A DNA stretch of 16,225 nt from Chloroflexia bacterium (GCA_025924435.1 JAICIL010000069.1:1-16225), one strand, 5' to 3'; positions 8,265-14,653 are shown, numbered from the stretch's first letter. The notes: generated from the sequence alone by a model not told the origin. Numbers and translations: made by a program.

Positions 8265-8981
8265 ATGCGGCTCTATTTGATGGTGGTGGCGGTCACCGGG
8301 CCGCAGGGCGATCCGGTGCCGAGTTATCTCATTCGCACCGACGACGGCATCAACGTCCTGATTGATACGGGCTTCTCGCCGGAGATGGTCGCGATGGCGC
8401 GGCGGCCGGGCAATACCGGCCAATACATCCGCGATGCCGTCCCCGTCGCGGATCATCTCGCCGCCCTCGGCCTCGCGCCCGGGGACATCCACTACCTGAT
8501 CGCGACGCACTTCGACCCCGACCACGCCGGCGCGCACGACGCCTTCCCGAATGCCGAGATCGTCGTCCAGCGCGCGCACTACCGGGCCGCGAAGGAGGGG
8601 ACGGACCGCCGCTACGCGATGAACCGGGCGCACTGGGACGCCCCCGGCCTGCGCTATCGCTTCGTGGACGGCGACGCCGAACTGCTGCCCGGCATCGAAC
8701 TGATCGAGACGAGTGGGCATGTGCCGGGGCATCAGTCGGTGCTCGTCCGCCTCCCGGAGACGGGGCCGGTGCTGCTCGCGATTGACGCGATCAACCACGC
8801 CGGGCAGCGCGACCCGGAGACGCGCACCGTCGCCGGTTTCGACACGGACGAGGCGAGCACGCGGGCGAGCACGCGCAAACTGCGCGACATCGCGGAGCGC
8901 GAGGGCGTGCGCCTCGTGATCTACGGCCACGACCGCAAACAGTGGCCGACGCTGAAGCAGGCGCCGGAATATTACGACTGA
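8265..8981 (+). CDS. MBL-fold metallohydrolase, N-acyl-homoserine-lactonase-like
   Basis: Two-metal hydrolase of the metallo-beta-lactamase superfamily (238 residues), closest in pattern to the AHL lactonase (AiiA/AttM-like) branch: an N-terminal strand with VPSYLIRTDDGINVLIDTG, the metal motif THFDPDHAG, then TSGHVPGHQSVLV. Predicted ligands are His82, Asp84, Asp86, His87, His152, Asp174 (LAIDAIN) and His222 (IYGHD). The second ligand of the usual H-x-H-x-D-H motif is Asp here. The start ATG at 8265 has GGAGCGAG upstream. No signal peptide. It follows the HpcH/HpaI-type gene by 36 nt, so a linked job on a lactone or ester intermediate is plausible. Quorum quenching should not be assumed from similarity alone. 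Confidence 0.88.
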   Translation: MRLYLMVVAVTGPQGDPVPSYLIRTDDGINVLIDTGFSPEMVAMARRPGNTGQYIRDAVPVADHLAALGLAPGDIHYLIATHFDPDHAGAHDAFPNAEIVVQRAHYRAAKEGTDRRYAMNRAHWDAPGLRYRFVDGDAELLPGIELIETSGHVPGHQSVLVRLPETGPVLLAIDAINHAGQRDPETRTVAGFDTDEASTRASTRKLRDIAEREGVRLVIYGHDRKQWPTLKQAPEYYD

Positions 8982-8985
8982 GCGG

Positions 8986-9080
8986 GCACCCACCCCCGGC
9001 CCCTCCCGACGCGGGCGGGGAGCGAAATCCGCTCGCTCTTTATTCTCTCCTCCCGTTTCGGGAGGGGGCCGGGGGTGGGC
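8986..9080. repeat. Long GC-rich inverted repeat after the MBL gene
   Basis: Left arm 8986-9008 (GCACCCACCCCCGGCCCC...) pairs with right arm 9059-9080 (...GGCCGGGGGTGGGC) with only two single-base differences; the loop is 50 nt. Inside, CCTCCCG-TTT-CGGGAGG (9049-9065) makes a competing tight hairpin, and GAGCG/CGCTC (9020-9034) a third. It begins 5 nt after the MBL stop codon. It could act as a terminator or be a small palindromic element. Confidence 0.75.
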
Positions 9081-9084
9081 TTTC

Positions 9085-9093
9085 TGCTATCAT
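9085..9093 (+). promoter_or_regulatory. Extended -10 promoter candidate for the MFS gene
   Basis: TGCTATCAT is an extended -10 (TG-n-TATCAT) just past the right arm of the inverted repeat. No -35 is visible in the G-rich repeat arm, as is usual for extended -10 promoters. Transcription would start near 9100, 36 nt before the GTG start codon. Confidence 0.45.
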
Positions 9094-9135
9094 TGCGCGG
9101 GCGGAAATAGCGCGAACAGGCGGGAGGAGGATGCG

Positions 9136-10473
9136 GTGCGACGGATGCGACAGCCCTCCACCGCGCTCACCGTCGAGCGAGCGACGCACGCTGCCGGGAA
9201 ACCGGCGCGGCGCGGCGCGCGACGCTCGCTCACGCGGACGTTCCGCTCGCTGCGGAACCCGAATTACCGGCTCTACTGGATCGGCCAGGTCATCTCGATG
9301 CTCGGCACGTGGATGCAGACGATCGGGCAGGCGTGGCTCGTCCTGCGGCTGACCGACTCGCCGCTCGCCCTCGGCGTCGTCACCGCCTGCCAGATGTTCC
9401 CCGTGCTGATCTTCGGGTTGTTCGGCGGCGTGATCGCCGACCGCGTGCCGAAGCGGCGGCTGCTCGTCATCACCCAGACGATCATGCTTCTCCAGGCGAC
9501 CGCCCTCGCCCTGCTCACCGCCGGGGGCTGGATCAATCTCGCCGCGCTCTATCTGCTCGCCGCCGTGCTCGGCACGGCGACCGCGCTCGATAACCCGACG
9601 CGGCAGGCCTTCATCAAGGAGATGGTCGGGCCGGACGATGTGCCGAACGCGGTCGCGCTCAACTCGATCGTGCAGAACACCGCCCGCCTCGCCGGCCCGG
9701 CGCTCGCCGGCCTGACGATCGCGGCGGTCGGCGTGACCGCCTGCTTCGCGCTCAACGCCGTCAGTTTCCTCGCCGTGATCGTCGCGCTGCTCCTGATGCG
9801 CCCCGAACGGTTCTACGAGTCGCCCGCGCCGCGGCGGGGCAGGGTGCTGGCGCAGATCGCCGAGGGATTGCGCTATGCGCTCAGGACGCCGGAGATCGGC
9901 CCGATCCTGCTCCTGACCGTCACCTTCGGCATCTTCGGCTACAACTTCAACATCATCCTGCCGCTGCTCGCCCGCTACGTCCTGCACGCGGGGCCGGTCG
10001 GGTTTGGCGCGCTCTCGTCCGCGATGGCGGTCGGCTCGCTGATCGGCGCGTTGCGCATCGCCTACAGCGGCGTCGCCTCGCGGCGGATGCTGCTGGTCGG
10101 CGCGGCGGGGTTCAGCACGCTCCTCTTGTGCCTCGCGCTCTCGACGCGCTGGCTGACAATGATCCCCGCGCTCGCCGTGCTCGGCGCGTGCAGCATCACC
10201 TACTTCACCACCTCGACCAGCCGCGTGCAACTGATCGTCGCGCCGGAGTTGCGGGGCCGGGTGATGAGCCTGTATGCCTTCCTCGATCTCGGCTCCGCGC
10301 CGATCGGCAGCCTCCTGCTCGGCACGCTGGCGAAGCATGTCGGCGTGCGGCCGACCGTCGGCGCGTTCGCGGTCGCCTGCGGCCTGGGCACATTCGCCGG
10401 ATTCCTCTCCCTGCACCGTCAACGCGCGCACTCCGCCCCATCCATCCCGCGGGAAGTGATGCCGCCCGCGTAA
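9136..10473 (+). CDS. MFS transporter (EntS/MFS_3-like exporter)
   Basis: Proton-driven permease of the major facilitator superfamily, 445 residues with about 12 hydrophobic segments from residue 45 to 426. GTG 9136 is chosen because GGGAGGAGG ends 5 nt upstream; ATG 9145 is an alternative. The basic N-terminus (residues 1-36) is cytoplasmic. Motif A is visible as GGVIADRVPKRRLL (97-110). The ALDNPTRQAFIKEMVG stretch (150-165) and NSIVQNTARLAGPALAG (176-192) are typical of the EntS-like (enterobactin exporter-type) branch, which also includes many drug-efflux annotations. A cytoplasmic loop around 225-250 separates the halves, and AP-ELRGRVMSLY (369-380) is the second conserved loop. It stands alone between two palindromic elements and has no cotranscribed neighbour. 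The substrate is unknown; export of a small hydrophobic compound is likely. Confidence 0.92.
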   Translation: MRRMRQPSTALTVERATHAAGKPARRGARRSLTRTFRSLRNPNYRLYWIGQVISMLGTWMQTIGQAWLVLRLTDSPLALGVVTACQMFPVLIFGLFGGVIADRVPKRRLLVITQTIMLLQATALALLTAGGWINLAALYLLAAVLGTATALDNPTRQAFIKEMVGPDDVPNAVALNSIVQNTARLAGPALAGLTIAAVGVTACFALNAVSFLAVIVALLLMRPERFYESPAPRRGRVLAQIAEGLRYALRTPEIGPILLLTVTFGIFGYNFNIILPLLARYVLHAGPVGFGALSSAMAVGSLIGALRIAYSGVASRRMLLVGAAGFSTLLLCLALSTRWLTMIPALAVLGACSITYFTTSTSRVQLIVAPELRGRVMSLYAFLDLGSAPIGSLLLGTLAKHVGVRPTVGAFAVACGLGTFAGFLSLHRQRAHSAPSIPREVMPPA

Positions 10474-10479
10474 CGGGGA

Positions 10480-10585
10480 TTGAACCGCGAAGGCGCGAAG
10501 GACACGAAGGAAATACGGAGGAAAGGGAAAACAGATTCCTGCTTTCTCGTTCTCTCTTCGTCTCCTTCGCGCCTTCGCGGTTCAA
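10480..10585. repeat. GAACCGC-type palindromic element, copy A
   Basis: Arms 10480-10509 and 10556-10585 are 30-nt inverted repeats with one mismatch. Each arm begins TTGAACCGCGAAGG and consists of degenerate 9-nt units (CCGCGAAGG, CGCGAAGGA, CACGAAGGA). The 46-nt centre is AT-richer. It fills the gap between two convergent genes, starting 7 nt past the MFS stop and ending 10 nt from the stop of the LLM gene. It could fold as a long hairpin in either transcript. Confidence 0.9.
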
Positions 10586-10594
10586 GCGTTTCCT

Positions 10595-11521
10595 TTATGT
10601 CCCGGCGCGGGTGAAGCGGGGGAGGACGGCGGCGAGGAAGAGTTCGACGCCCTCGGTGCGCGGGAAGTCGAGGAAGTTGAGTTGCATGTGGCGCACGCCG
10701 ACACCGGCGAATTGCGCGATCTGCTCCGTCACCTCGTCCGGGTCGCCGCTGACGACGTGCACGTCGCCCCGGTGGCCCATCGTCCGGCGGCGAATCAGCC
10801 GCGCCGGGTCGCGAGAGAGACTGATGCCCATGTAGCAGGTCGGCACGATCTCGTCCGGATCGCGCCCGATCGCGCGGCATTGGTCGCGGAGGATGGCGAG
10901 TTTGCGGGCGTACTCGGTGGGGGAGTAATAGTCGCAATTCCACCAGTCCGCGCGGCGCGCGACGACCGGCAGCGTCCGCCGCTCGCCCCCGCCGCCGATC
11001 ATCAGCGCGGGCGGCGGTTCGGGCTTCGGGATGCAGTACGCGTTTTCGATGCGGTAGTGCGCGCCGGTGAAGGTCGCGGGGCCGCCCTGCCAGAGCGCTT
11101 TGATAATCCGCGCCGCCTCGTCCAGTTGCGCGACGCGCTCGCGGGCCGGGGGGAAGGGGTAGCCGTAAGCGTGATGCTCGCCTTCCGCGTCGCCCGCGCC
11201 GAGGCCGAGGATGAACCGCCCGCCGGTGAGGAACTGGAGCGTGGCGGCGATCTTCGCCGTCAGGGCCGGGTTGCGGTATCCCTGCCCGATCACCAGCGTC
11301 CCCCAGCGCAGGCCGGGGTGCTGCCCGGCGAGATAGGCGAGGAAGGCGAAACATTCGAGGATCGGCTGCGCGTCGAACTGGAAGTGGTCAATGATCCAGC
11401 AGGAGAGGTTGTGCTCGGCGGCGGCGTCGAGCAGCCGCGCGTTCGCGCTCGCCATCTCCGCCATCGTCCCGCCGTGCGGCGTTGGCCGGATCGTCACCCC
11501 GAAGTCAATCCGCGCCATCAT
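10595..11521 (-). CDS. LLM-class flavin-dependent (possibly F420) oxidoreductase
   Basis: Oxidoreductase with the bacterial luciferase-like TIM barrel, using FMNH2 or coenzyme F420; 308 residues. The first ATG (11521) overlaps the stop of the upstream gene as ATGA; a second ATG directly follows (11518) and has better spacing from AAGG. Family landmarks are IIDHF (44-48), GTLVIGQGYRNPALTAKIAATLQFLTGGRFILGLGAG (74-110, the barrel core and cofactor phosphate region), YPFPPARERVAQLDEAARIIKALW (121-144), PALMIGGGGERRTL (171-184) and ADWWN (191-195). Length is normal for the family. No signal peptide. It is translationally coupled to the pRiA4b-like gene. Which cofactor is used cannot be decided by eye; many Chloroflexota and Actinobacteria members use F420. 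Substrate unknown. Confidence 0.92.
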   Translation of the reverse strand: MMARIDFGVTIRPTPHGGTMAEMASANARLLDAAAEHNLSCWIIDHFQFDAQPILECFAFLAYLAGQHPGLRWGTLVIGQGYRNPALTAKIAATLQFLTGGRFILGLGAGDAEGEHHAYGYPFPPARERVAQLDEAARIIKALWQGGPATFTGAHYRIENAYCIPKPEPPPALMIGGGGERRTLPVVARRADWWNCDYYSPTEYARKLAILRDQCRAIGRDPDEIVPTCYMGISLSRDPARLIRRRTMGHRGDVHVVSGDPDEVTEQIAQFAGVGVRHMQLNFLDFPRTEGVELFLAAVLPRFTRAGT

Positions 11522-12546
11522 CGCGCCTTTTTCGGCGGAATCTCGATCGTTTCCCGCGTGACCGTGCGCGTCTTCGGGTCGAAATGGAAGATGGTGCCGG
11601 TGCGCGGAGGATCGCTTTCGTCGCCCGCTTCCTCGTCGTCCCACTCCTCGTCATCCTCGTCCCACGGTGGATACTGGGGCGGGGCATCGCCACGGCTGGC
11701 GGTGAGGCGGGGGTATTTGTCCTTCGGTGTGAGTTTGCCTTTGGCGTCGAGCAGTTTGACGCCGAACTCCCACTCGTCGCCGTAGTCGAAGAGGAAGAGG
11801 AACTCCTTCTTGCCCGTCTTGCCGGGGTAGGGCACGTCGCGGATGAGGATGTCGTCCACATCGGGCGCTTCGTCAAAGTCCGAGAGGAAGGGGAGTTCGA
11901 GACCTTCAAGCCCGGTCGGGAAGAGCGCCGCCGCGAGCGCGGATTCGCTGTCGTCCGCCGCCTCCTCATCGTCCGGCTGCCAGTCCCCGAAGAGGTAGCG
12001 CTGGAGCGCCTCGGACATCTTCGCGGGGTCGGCGTTCGGGTCGCTCTCGATCAGGCGGGCGAACTCGGCGATCGGCGCACGATCCTCCTCCGGCGCTTCG
12101 GCGGCGGCCTCGTTGAGCATCGCCACCATCTCCGCCTGCAACTTCGCGCGGTCTATCGCGGCGGGCAGTTCCTCCGTCGCCTCGAAGGCGGGGTCCTCCG
12201 CGAGCAGGGCGAGTTTGCGCAGCTCCGACCCTTCGGGGAAGAGGTCGAGCAGTTCCTCGTCGTCCTCGTCGCCCGCATCGCCGTTCCAGTCGCCCATGTG
12301 GTAGGCGTACTCCGTCTTCTTGTCCCACGGCTTACCGCTGAGAAAGAACGACCAGAGGTGGTCGCTGTCGAAGTCGTACGCGTCGAGGATGGCGAAGCCG
12401 AGATCGCCGAGCGTGTTGTTCGCCGCGATCGCGATCTCGCGCTGGATGTCGGTGGCGTTCTCCGGCGCGTAGCCCGCCGCGCAGCCGAGTATGCGGATGC
12501 GGAAGGTATAGATCGGCGGTTCGGGCGTGAAGCGTTGCTCCTGCAT
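11518..12546 (-). CDS. pRiA4b ORF-3-like family protein with large acidic insertion
   Basis: Member of the plasmid pRiA4b ORF-3-like family, whose biochemical role is not established; 342 residues, against about 180-200 for typical members. The start ATG at 12546 has GGAGGAGGAG upstream. The family signature is split. The N-terminal part (10-75) has IYTFRIRILG, then TLGDLGFAILDAYDFDSDHLWSFFLSG. The C-terminal part (245-300) has KKEFLFLFDYGDEWEFGVKLLD and KYPRLTASRGDAPPQYP. Between them, residues about 88-240 form a long acidic segment (DEDDEELLDLF, PDDEEAADDSES) with predicted helices; a further acidic tail (DEDDEEWDDEE) follows. The stop overlaps the start of the LLM gene by ATGA, so the two are translated together. 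Whether the acidic region is a separate domain or low-complexity filler is unclear. Confidence 0.8.
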   Translation of the reverse strand: MQEQRFTPEPPIYTFRIRILGCAAGYAPENATDIQREIAIAANNTLGDLGFAILDAYDFDSDHLWSFFLSGKPWDKKTEYAYHMGDWNGDAGDEDDEELLDLFPEGSELRKLALLAEDPAFEATEELPAAIDRAKLQAEMVAMLNEAAAEAPEEDRAPIAEFARLIESDPNADPAKMSEALQRYLFGDWQPDDEEAADDSESALAAALFPTGLEGLELPFLSDFDEAPDVDDILIRDVPYPGKTGKKEFLFLFDYGDEWEFGVKLLDAKGKLTPKDKYPRLTASRGDAPPQYPPWDEDDEEWDDEEAGDESDPPRTGTIFHFDPKTRTVTRETIEIPPKKAR

Positions 12547-12588
12547 CGTTCTCCTCCTCCGTGCGAGCCGTGCGGCGCGGATGCGCCC

Positions 12589-12618
12589 AGTATACGCCCG
12601 AGCGGAAACCGGGGAGAA
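12589..12618 (-). promoter_or_regulatory. Candidate promoter of the pRiA4b-like/LLM operon
   Basis: On the minus strand TATACT (12594-12589) is a strong -10. TTCTCC (12618-12613) sits 18 bp upstream as a weak -35 and lies inside the arm of palindrome copy B. The start point would be near 12582, about 36 nt before the ATG. The same -10 hexamer is used before queF. Confidence 0.45.
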
Positions 12619-12742
12619 CCGCAGAGACGCAAAGATCGCAAAGGACGCAAAGAAAAGAAAAAGGGCTGTGCGGATTGCTCTCTACTTCTCTTCCGCTTTG
12701 CGCTCTTCGTGTCCTTTGCGCCTTCGTGGTTCTCCCCGGTTT
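12606..12742. repeat. GAACCGC-type palindromic element, copy B
   Basis: The outer 15 bp are a perfect inverted repeat (AAACCGGGGAGAACC at 12606-12620 and its complement at 12728-12742). The inner arms (to 12651 and from 12696) are imperfectly paired and made of 9-nt units such as CGCAAAGAT and CGCAAAGGA on the left, matched by CTTTGCG blocks on the right. The centre is A/T-rich. It ends 3 bp from the stop of the transporter gene and overlaps the promoter candidate of the next operon. Confidence 0.88.
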
Positions 12743-12745
12743 CGA

Positions 12746-13279
12746 TTACGTCACGGCGACGGGGACGCGGCGGGCCTGGAGGAAGCGGCGGATGAGCCAG
12801 AGGATGCCGACGGGGATCAGCGTGCAGTACGCCTTGCCGATCACCTGCCCGGTGATGAAGTTGAGCGAGCCAAAGGCGAGGTAGAGGAAGATCGCGCTGT
12901 CGAGGATGTCGCCGATCGTGTTCGCGATGATCATGGCGACGAGCCAGTACCGCCGCCGCATCGGGGTGTAGATGGCGAAGTCCGCCAGTTCGCCCAGGAG
13001 GAAGGCGACGCCGCTGGCGAGCGCGAACTGCTTGGAGATGAAGACGGAGAGGGACGCACCGATCAGGATGGCGGCGACGGCCCACCAGCGGCCCAGCGTG
13101 TCCTGCACGAGGTCGCGGAACTCGAAGCAGAGGCCCGCGAAGAAGACACCCGCCGGGGCCATCAGCCCGAAGCCGACGGGCACGATGCCGAACCGCTCGA
13201 TTGCCCAGTTCGCGCCGACAATTGCGGCCACATATCCCGCGAGCAGCAGGGAGCCGATAGTGCGGCGGTTGAGCGTCAT
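12746..13279 (-). CDS. Queuosine precursor transporter, VUT family (YhhQ-like)
   Basis: Small membrane protein of the vitamin uptake transporter family, predicted to import preQ0 or preQ1 for queuosine synthesis; 177 residues with about five or six hydrophobic segments. ATG 13279 is chosen because it overlaps the queF stop as ATGA; longer upstream reading lies wholly inside queF. Recognisable stretches are AGVFFAGLCFEFRDLVQDTLGRWWA (43-67), including the conserved RD near a membrane face, LGELADFAIYTPMRRR (95-110), and IANTIGDILDSAIFLYLAFG (118-137), typical of this family. It is shorter than E. coli YhhQ (about 220 residues) but matches the compact VUT proteins. The coupling to queF strongly supports the queuosine role. 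Confidence 0.85.
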   Translation of the reverse strand: MTLNRRTIGSLLLAGYVAAIVGANWAIERFGIVPVGFGLMAPAGVFFAGLCFEFRDLVQDTLGRWWAVAAILIGASLSVFISKQFALASGVAFLLGELADFAIYTPMRRRYWLVAMIIANTIGDILDSAIFLYLAFGSLNFITGQVIGKAYCTLIPVGILWLIRRFLQARRVPVAVT

Positions 13280-13665
13280 GCGCGCGGCTCCCGGACGACC
13301 TTTGCGCTGGCGGTGATCGCGATGCCGCCGCGCGGCTTCTGCACGACCGTCGTGCGCACCCAGTGCGGCGCGCCGGCTTCCATCACATCCCGCGCGACGC
13401 GCGCCGCGAACGCCTCGCCGAAGATGCCCGTGTTGCGGAAAGTCTGGAAGTAGAGTTTGAGCGACTTCGACTCGATGCACGCTTCGTCCGGGCGGTAGGC
13501 AATCGTCACCTCGTACCAATCGGGCTGGCCGGTGACGGGGCAGAGCGCCGTCACCTCATCGGAGACCATCCGCACGATAGTCACATCGGGCGGCGCGGGG
13601 AAGGTGTCGAGGCCGTTGAAGGTGTCATCGTGGGGCTTCAAGTGGCGGAAGTGGTGATCGGTCAT
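13276..13665 (-). CDS. queF: NADPH-dependent 7-cyano-7-deazaguanine reductase, short type
   Basis: Reduces the nitrile preQ0 to the amine preQ1 with two NADPH, in the cytoplasm, as a step of queuosine tRNA modification. It has 129 residues, the size of the unimodular (Bacillus YkvM-like) enzymes. ATG 13665 follows GGAGGAG; the frame runs further upstream without an RBS. The catalytic Cys42 lies in ALCPVTGQPD, and Asp49 in the same motif is the proton donor. The signature ESKSLKLY (65-72) and FQTFRNTGIFGE directly after it are diagnostic. The stop overlaps the start of the transporter gene (ATGA). No queC, queD or queE gene is in the window, so a salvage route with imported preQ0 fits. With the promoter below, the leader is only about 25 nt, too short for a preQ1 riboswitch. 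Confidence 0.96.
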   Translation of the reverse strand: MTDHHFRHLKPHDDTFNGLDTFPAPPDVTIVRMVSDEVTALCPVTGQPDWYEVTIAYRPDEACIESKSLKLYFQTFRNTGIFGEAFAARVARDVMEAGAPHWVRTTVVQKPRGGIAITASAKVVREPRA

Positions 13666-13696
13666 CTGCTCCTCCGGCGTTTCCTGTAACCGGAGG

Positions 13697-13724
13697 AGTA
13701 TACCACCGCCCGCCTTCCGGCCAA
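13697..13724 (-). promoter_or_regulatory. Promoter candidate for the queF-transporter operon
   Basis: On the minus strand TTGGCC (13724-13719) and TATACT (13702-13697) are 16 bp apart. The start site would be near 13690, giving a leader of about 25 nt before the queF ATG. Confidence 0.55.
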
Positions 13725-13782
13725 GCCGTTGCATCGCGCGCCGGAACGTGCGATGGTACGGGCACGTGAAAGGAGCATCGGT

Positions 13783-13842
13783 ATGGGCAAGAAAGACAAG
13801 GGCGGCAAAGAGACGCGCAAGCCGAAGAAGCCGAAGGCATAG
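13783..13842 (+). CDS. Tiny lysine-rich protein (19 residues)
   Basis: ATG 13783 to TAG 13842 encodes MGKKDKGGKETRKPKKPKA, a strongly basic peptide: 8 Lys and 1 Arg of 19, with no hydrophobic stretch. It has a textbook ribosome binding site (GAAAGGAG, about 7 nt before the ATG), better than that of several larger genes here. It sits between the divergent queF promoter and palindrome copy C, which starts 7 nt after its stop. I have an impression that MGKKDKGGKE-type microproteins occur in other bacteria, but cannot check. Such a peptide would be unstructured and could bind nucleic acid; the function is unknown. The chance that it is a fortuitous frame is real but is reduced by the RBS and composition. 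Confidence 0.6.
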   Translation: MGKKDKGGKETRKPKKPKA

Positions 13843-13848
13843 CGTTTC

Positions 13849-13948
13849 TTGAACCGCCAAGACGCCAAGAACGCCAAGGAAGAGAAGAAAGGTAACTCAT
13901 CGTCTATTCTTATTCTCTCTTGGCGTTCTTGGCGTCTTGGCGGTTCAA
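13849..13948. repeat. GAACCGC-type palindromic element, copy C
   Basis: Arms 13849-13878 and 13919-13948 are a perfect 30-bp inverted repeat around a 40-nt AT-rich centre. Each arm reads TTGAACCGCCAAGACGCCAA and on, that is three 9-nt units of the form CGCCAAGAn. It starts 7 nt after the stop of the microprotein and lies upstream of the HD-domain gene. Confidence 0.95.
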
Positions 13949-13958
13949 TTCCCTCGGT

Positions 13959-13988
13959 TTGTCCCGCGCTGGGGTGCTGTGCGACAAT
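13959..13988 (+). promoter_or_regulatory. Weak promoter candidate for the HD-domain gene
   Basis: TTGTCC (13959-13964) and GACAAT (13983-13988), 18 bp apart, lie just downstream of palindrome copy C. Both hexamers match consensus at only four of six positions. The leader to the GTG at 14051 would be about 55 nt. Confidence 0.3.
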
Positions 13989-14050
13989 GCTCCGCCGAGC
14001 CGGGTGTGCCGGTGTGGTGCGGCGTGGGCAGCAAGAAGGAGAACGACGCG

Positions 14051-14653
14051 GTGGCAACCGATCTCGCGCGGGACCGCGAACGGGCGTGGCAACTCTTTTG
14101 CGAGTGGACCGAGAGTGAGAGCCTGCGCAAGCACGTGCTGGCGGTCGAGGCGGCGATGCGCGCCTACGCGCGGCGCTTCGGGGAGGACGAGGAGGCGTGG
14201 GCCGTCGTCGGCATCCTGCACGACCTCGATTACGAGCGGTATCCGACGATGGACGGCACCGGCCACCCCTTTAAGGCGGTCGAATACCTCCGCTCCATCG
14301 GTTACCCGGAGGTTGTGACGCGCGCGATCCTCTCCCACGCGGATTATAGCGGCGTCGCGCGCGAGTCCCGCATGGAGCATACGCTCTTCGCGGTGGACGA
14401 ACTGACCGGCTTCATCAGCGCGGTCGCGCTCGTCCGCCCCTCGAAGCGGGTTGCGGATGTGGACGCCAAATCGGTGCGCAAAAAGATGAAGGACAAGGCG
14501 TTCGCGCGGGCTGTCAACCGGGACGATCTCGTGCAGGGCGCGGAGGAACTCGGCTTGGAATTCGACGATCACATCGCGTTCACCGTCGCGGCGCTCACCG
14601 CGCAGGCCGAGCGATTGGGCTTGGCGGGAACGCCCGAACCGGCAAATGCGTAG
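14051..14653 (+). CDS. HD-domain (HDIG-type) metal-dependent phosphohydrolase-like protein
   Basis: Predicted cytoplasmic phosphohydrolase of the HD superfamily, 200 residues; substrate unknown (nucleotide or phosphomonoester in characterised relatives). GTG 14051 is the start, with AAGGAG about 9 nt upstream; the frame upstream runs through the palindrome and is not coding. The metal site is visible: His28 in LRKHVLAVEAAM, the His57-Asp58 pair in GILHDLDYERYP, and a distal Asp116 in AVDELTGF. Other conserved stretches of this subfamily are GHPFKAVEYLRSIGYP (71-86), AILSHADYSG (92-101) and VALVRPSKRVADVDAKSVRKKMKDKAFARAVNR (125-157), the last being a basic segment. This looks like a stand-alone HD protein of a widely distributed type. 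It precedes the lipoprotein cyclophilin with a hairpin between. Confidence 0.9.
   Translation: MATDLARDRERAWQLFCEWTESESLRKHVLAVEAAMRAYARRFGEDEEAWAVVGILHDLDYERYPTMDGTGHPFKAVEYLRSIGYPEVVTRAILSHADYSGVARESRMEHTLFAVDELTGFISAVALVRPSKRVADVDAKSVRKKMKDKAFARAVNRDDLVQGAEELGLEFDDHIAFTVAALTAQAERLGLAGTPEPANA

Noticed and set aside
8265..8981. Confident quorum-quenching AHL lactonase call
   Set aside because: The fold and motifs fit the AHL-lactonase-like branch, but that branch covers many lactonases and esterases and no quorum-sensing gene is nearby.
5058..8993. A 1311-codon open frame on the minus strand across the peptidase, aldolase and MBL genes
   Set aside because: It is antisense to four well-supported genes, has Arg/Asp/Val-rich composition without domains, and arises from high GC at third codon positions.
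9040..10431. A 463-codon minus-strand frame opposite the MFS gene
   Set aside because: The product is extremely Arg/Glu/Gln-rich with no recognisable domain, while the plus strand gives a clean 12-segment MFS protein.
12606..12742. CRISPR array or tandem-repeat protein from the 9-nt periodic units
   Set aside because: The units are far too short, have no spacers, and are arranged as an inverted pair; no cas gene is present.
11482..12795. A 437-codon plus-strand frame across the pRiA4b-like gene and palindrome copy B
   Set aside because: It runs through a repeat and is antisense to two supported reading frames; no domain is visible.
13666..13760. preQ1 riboswitch upstream of queF
   Set aside because: No preQ1 aptamer pattern (short stem with A-rich tail pairing into the loop) is seen, and the promoter candidate leaves a leader of only about 25 nt.
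13849..13948. Short frames reading NRQDAKNAKEE or LAVLASWRFN through the palindromes
   Set aside because: They are translations of the 9-nt repeat units in both directions, not proteins.
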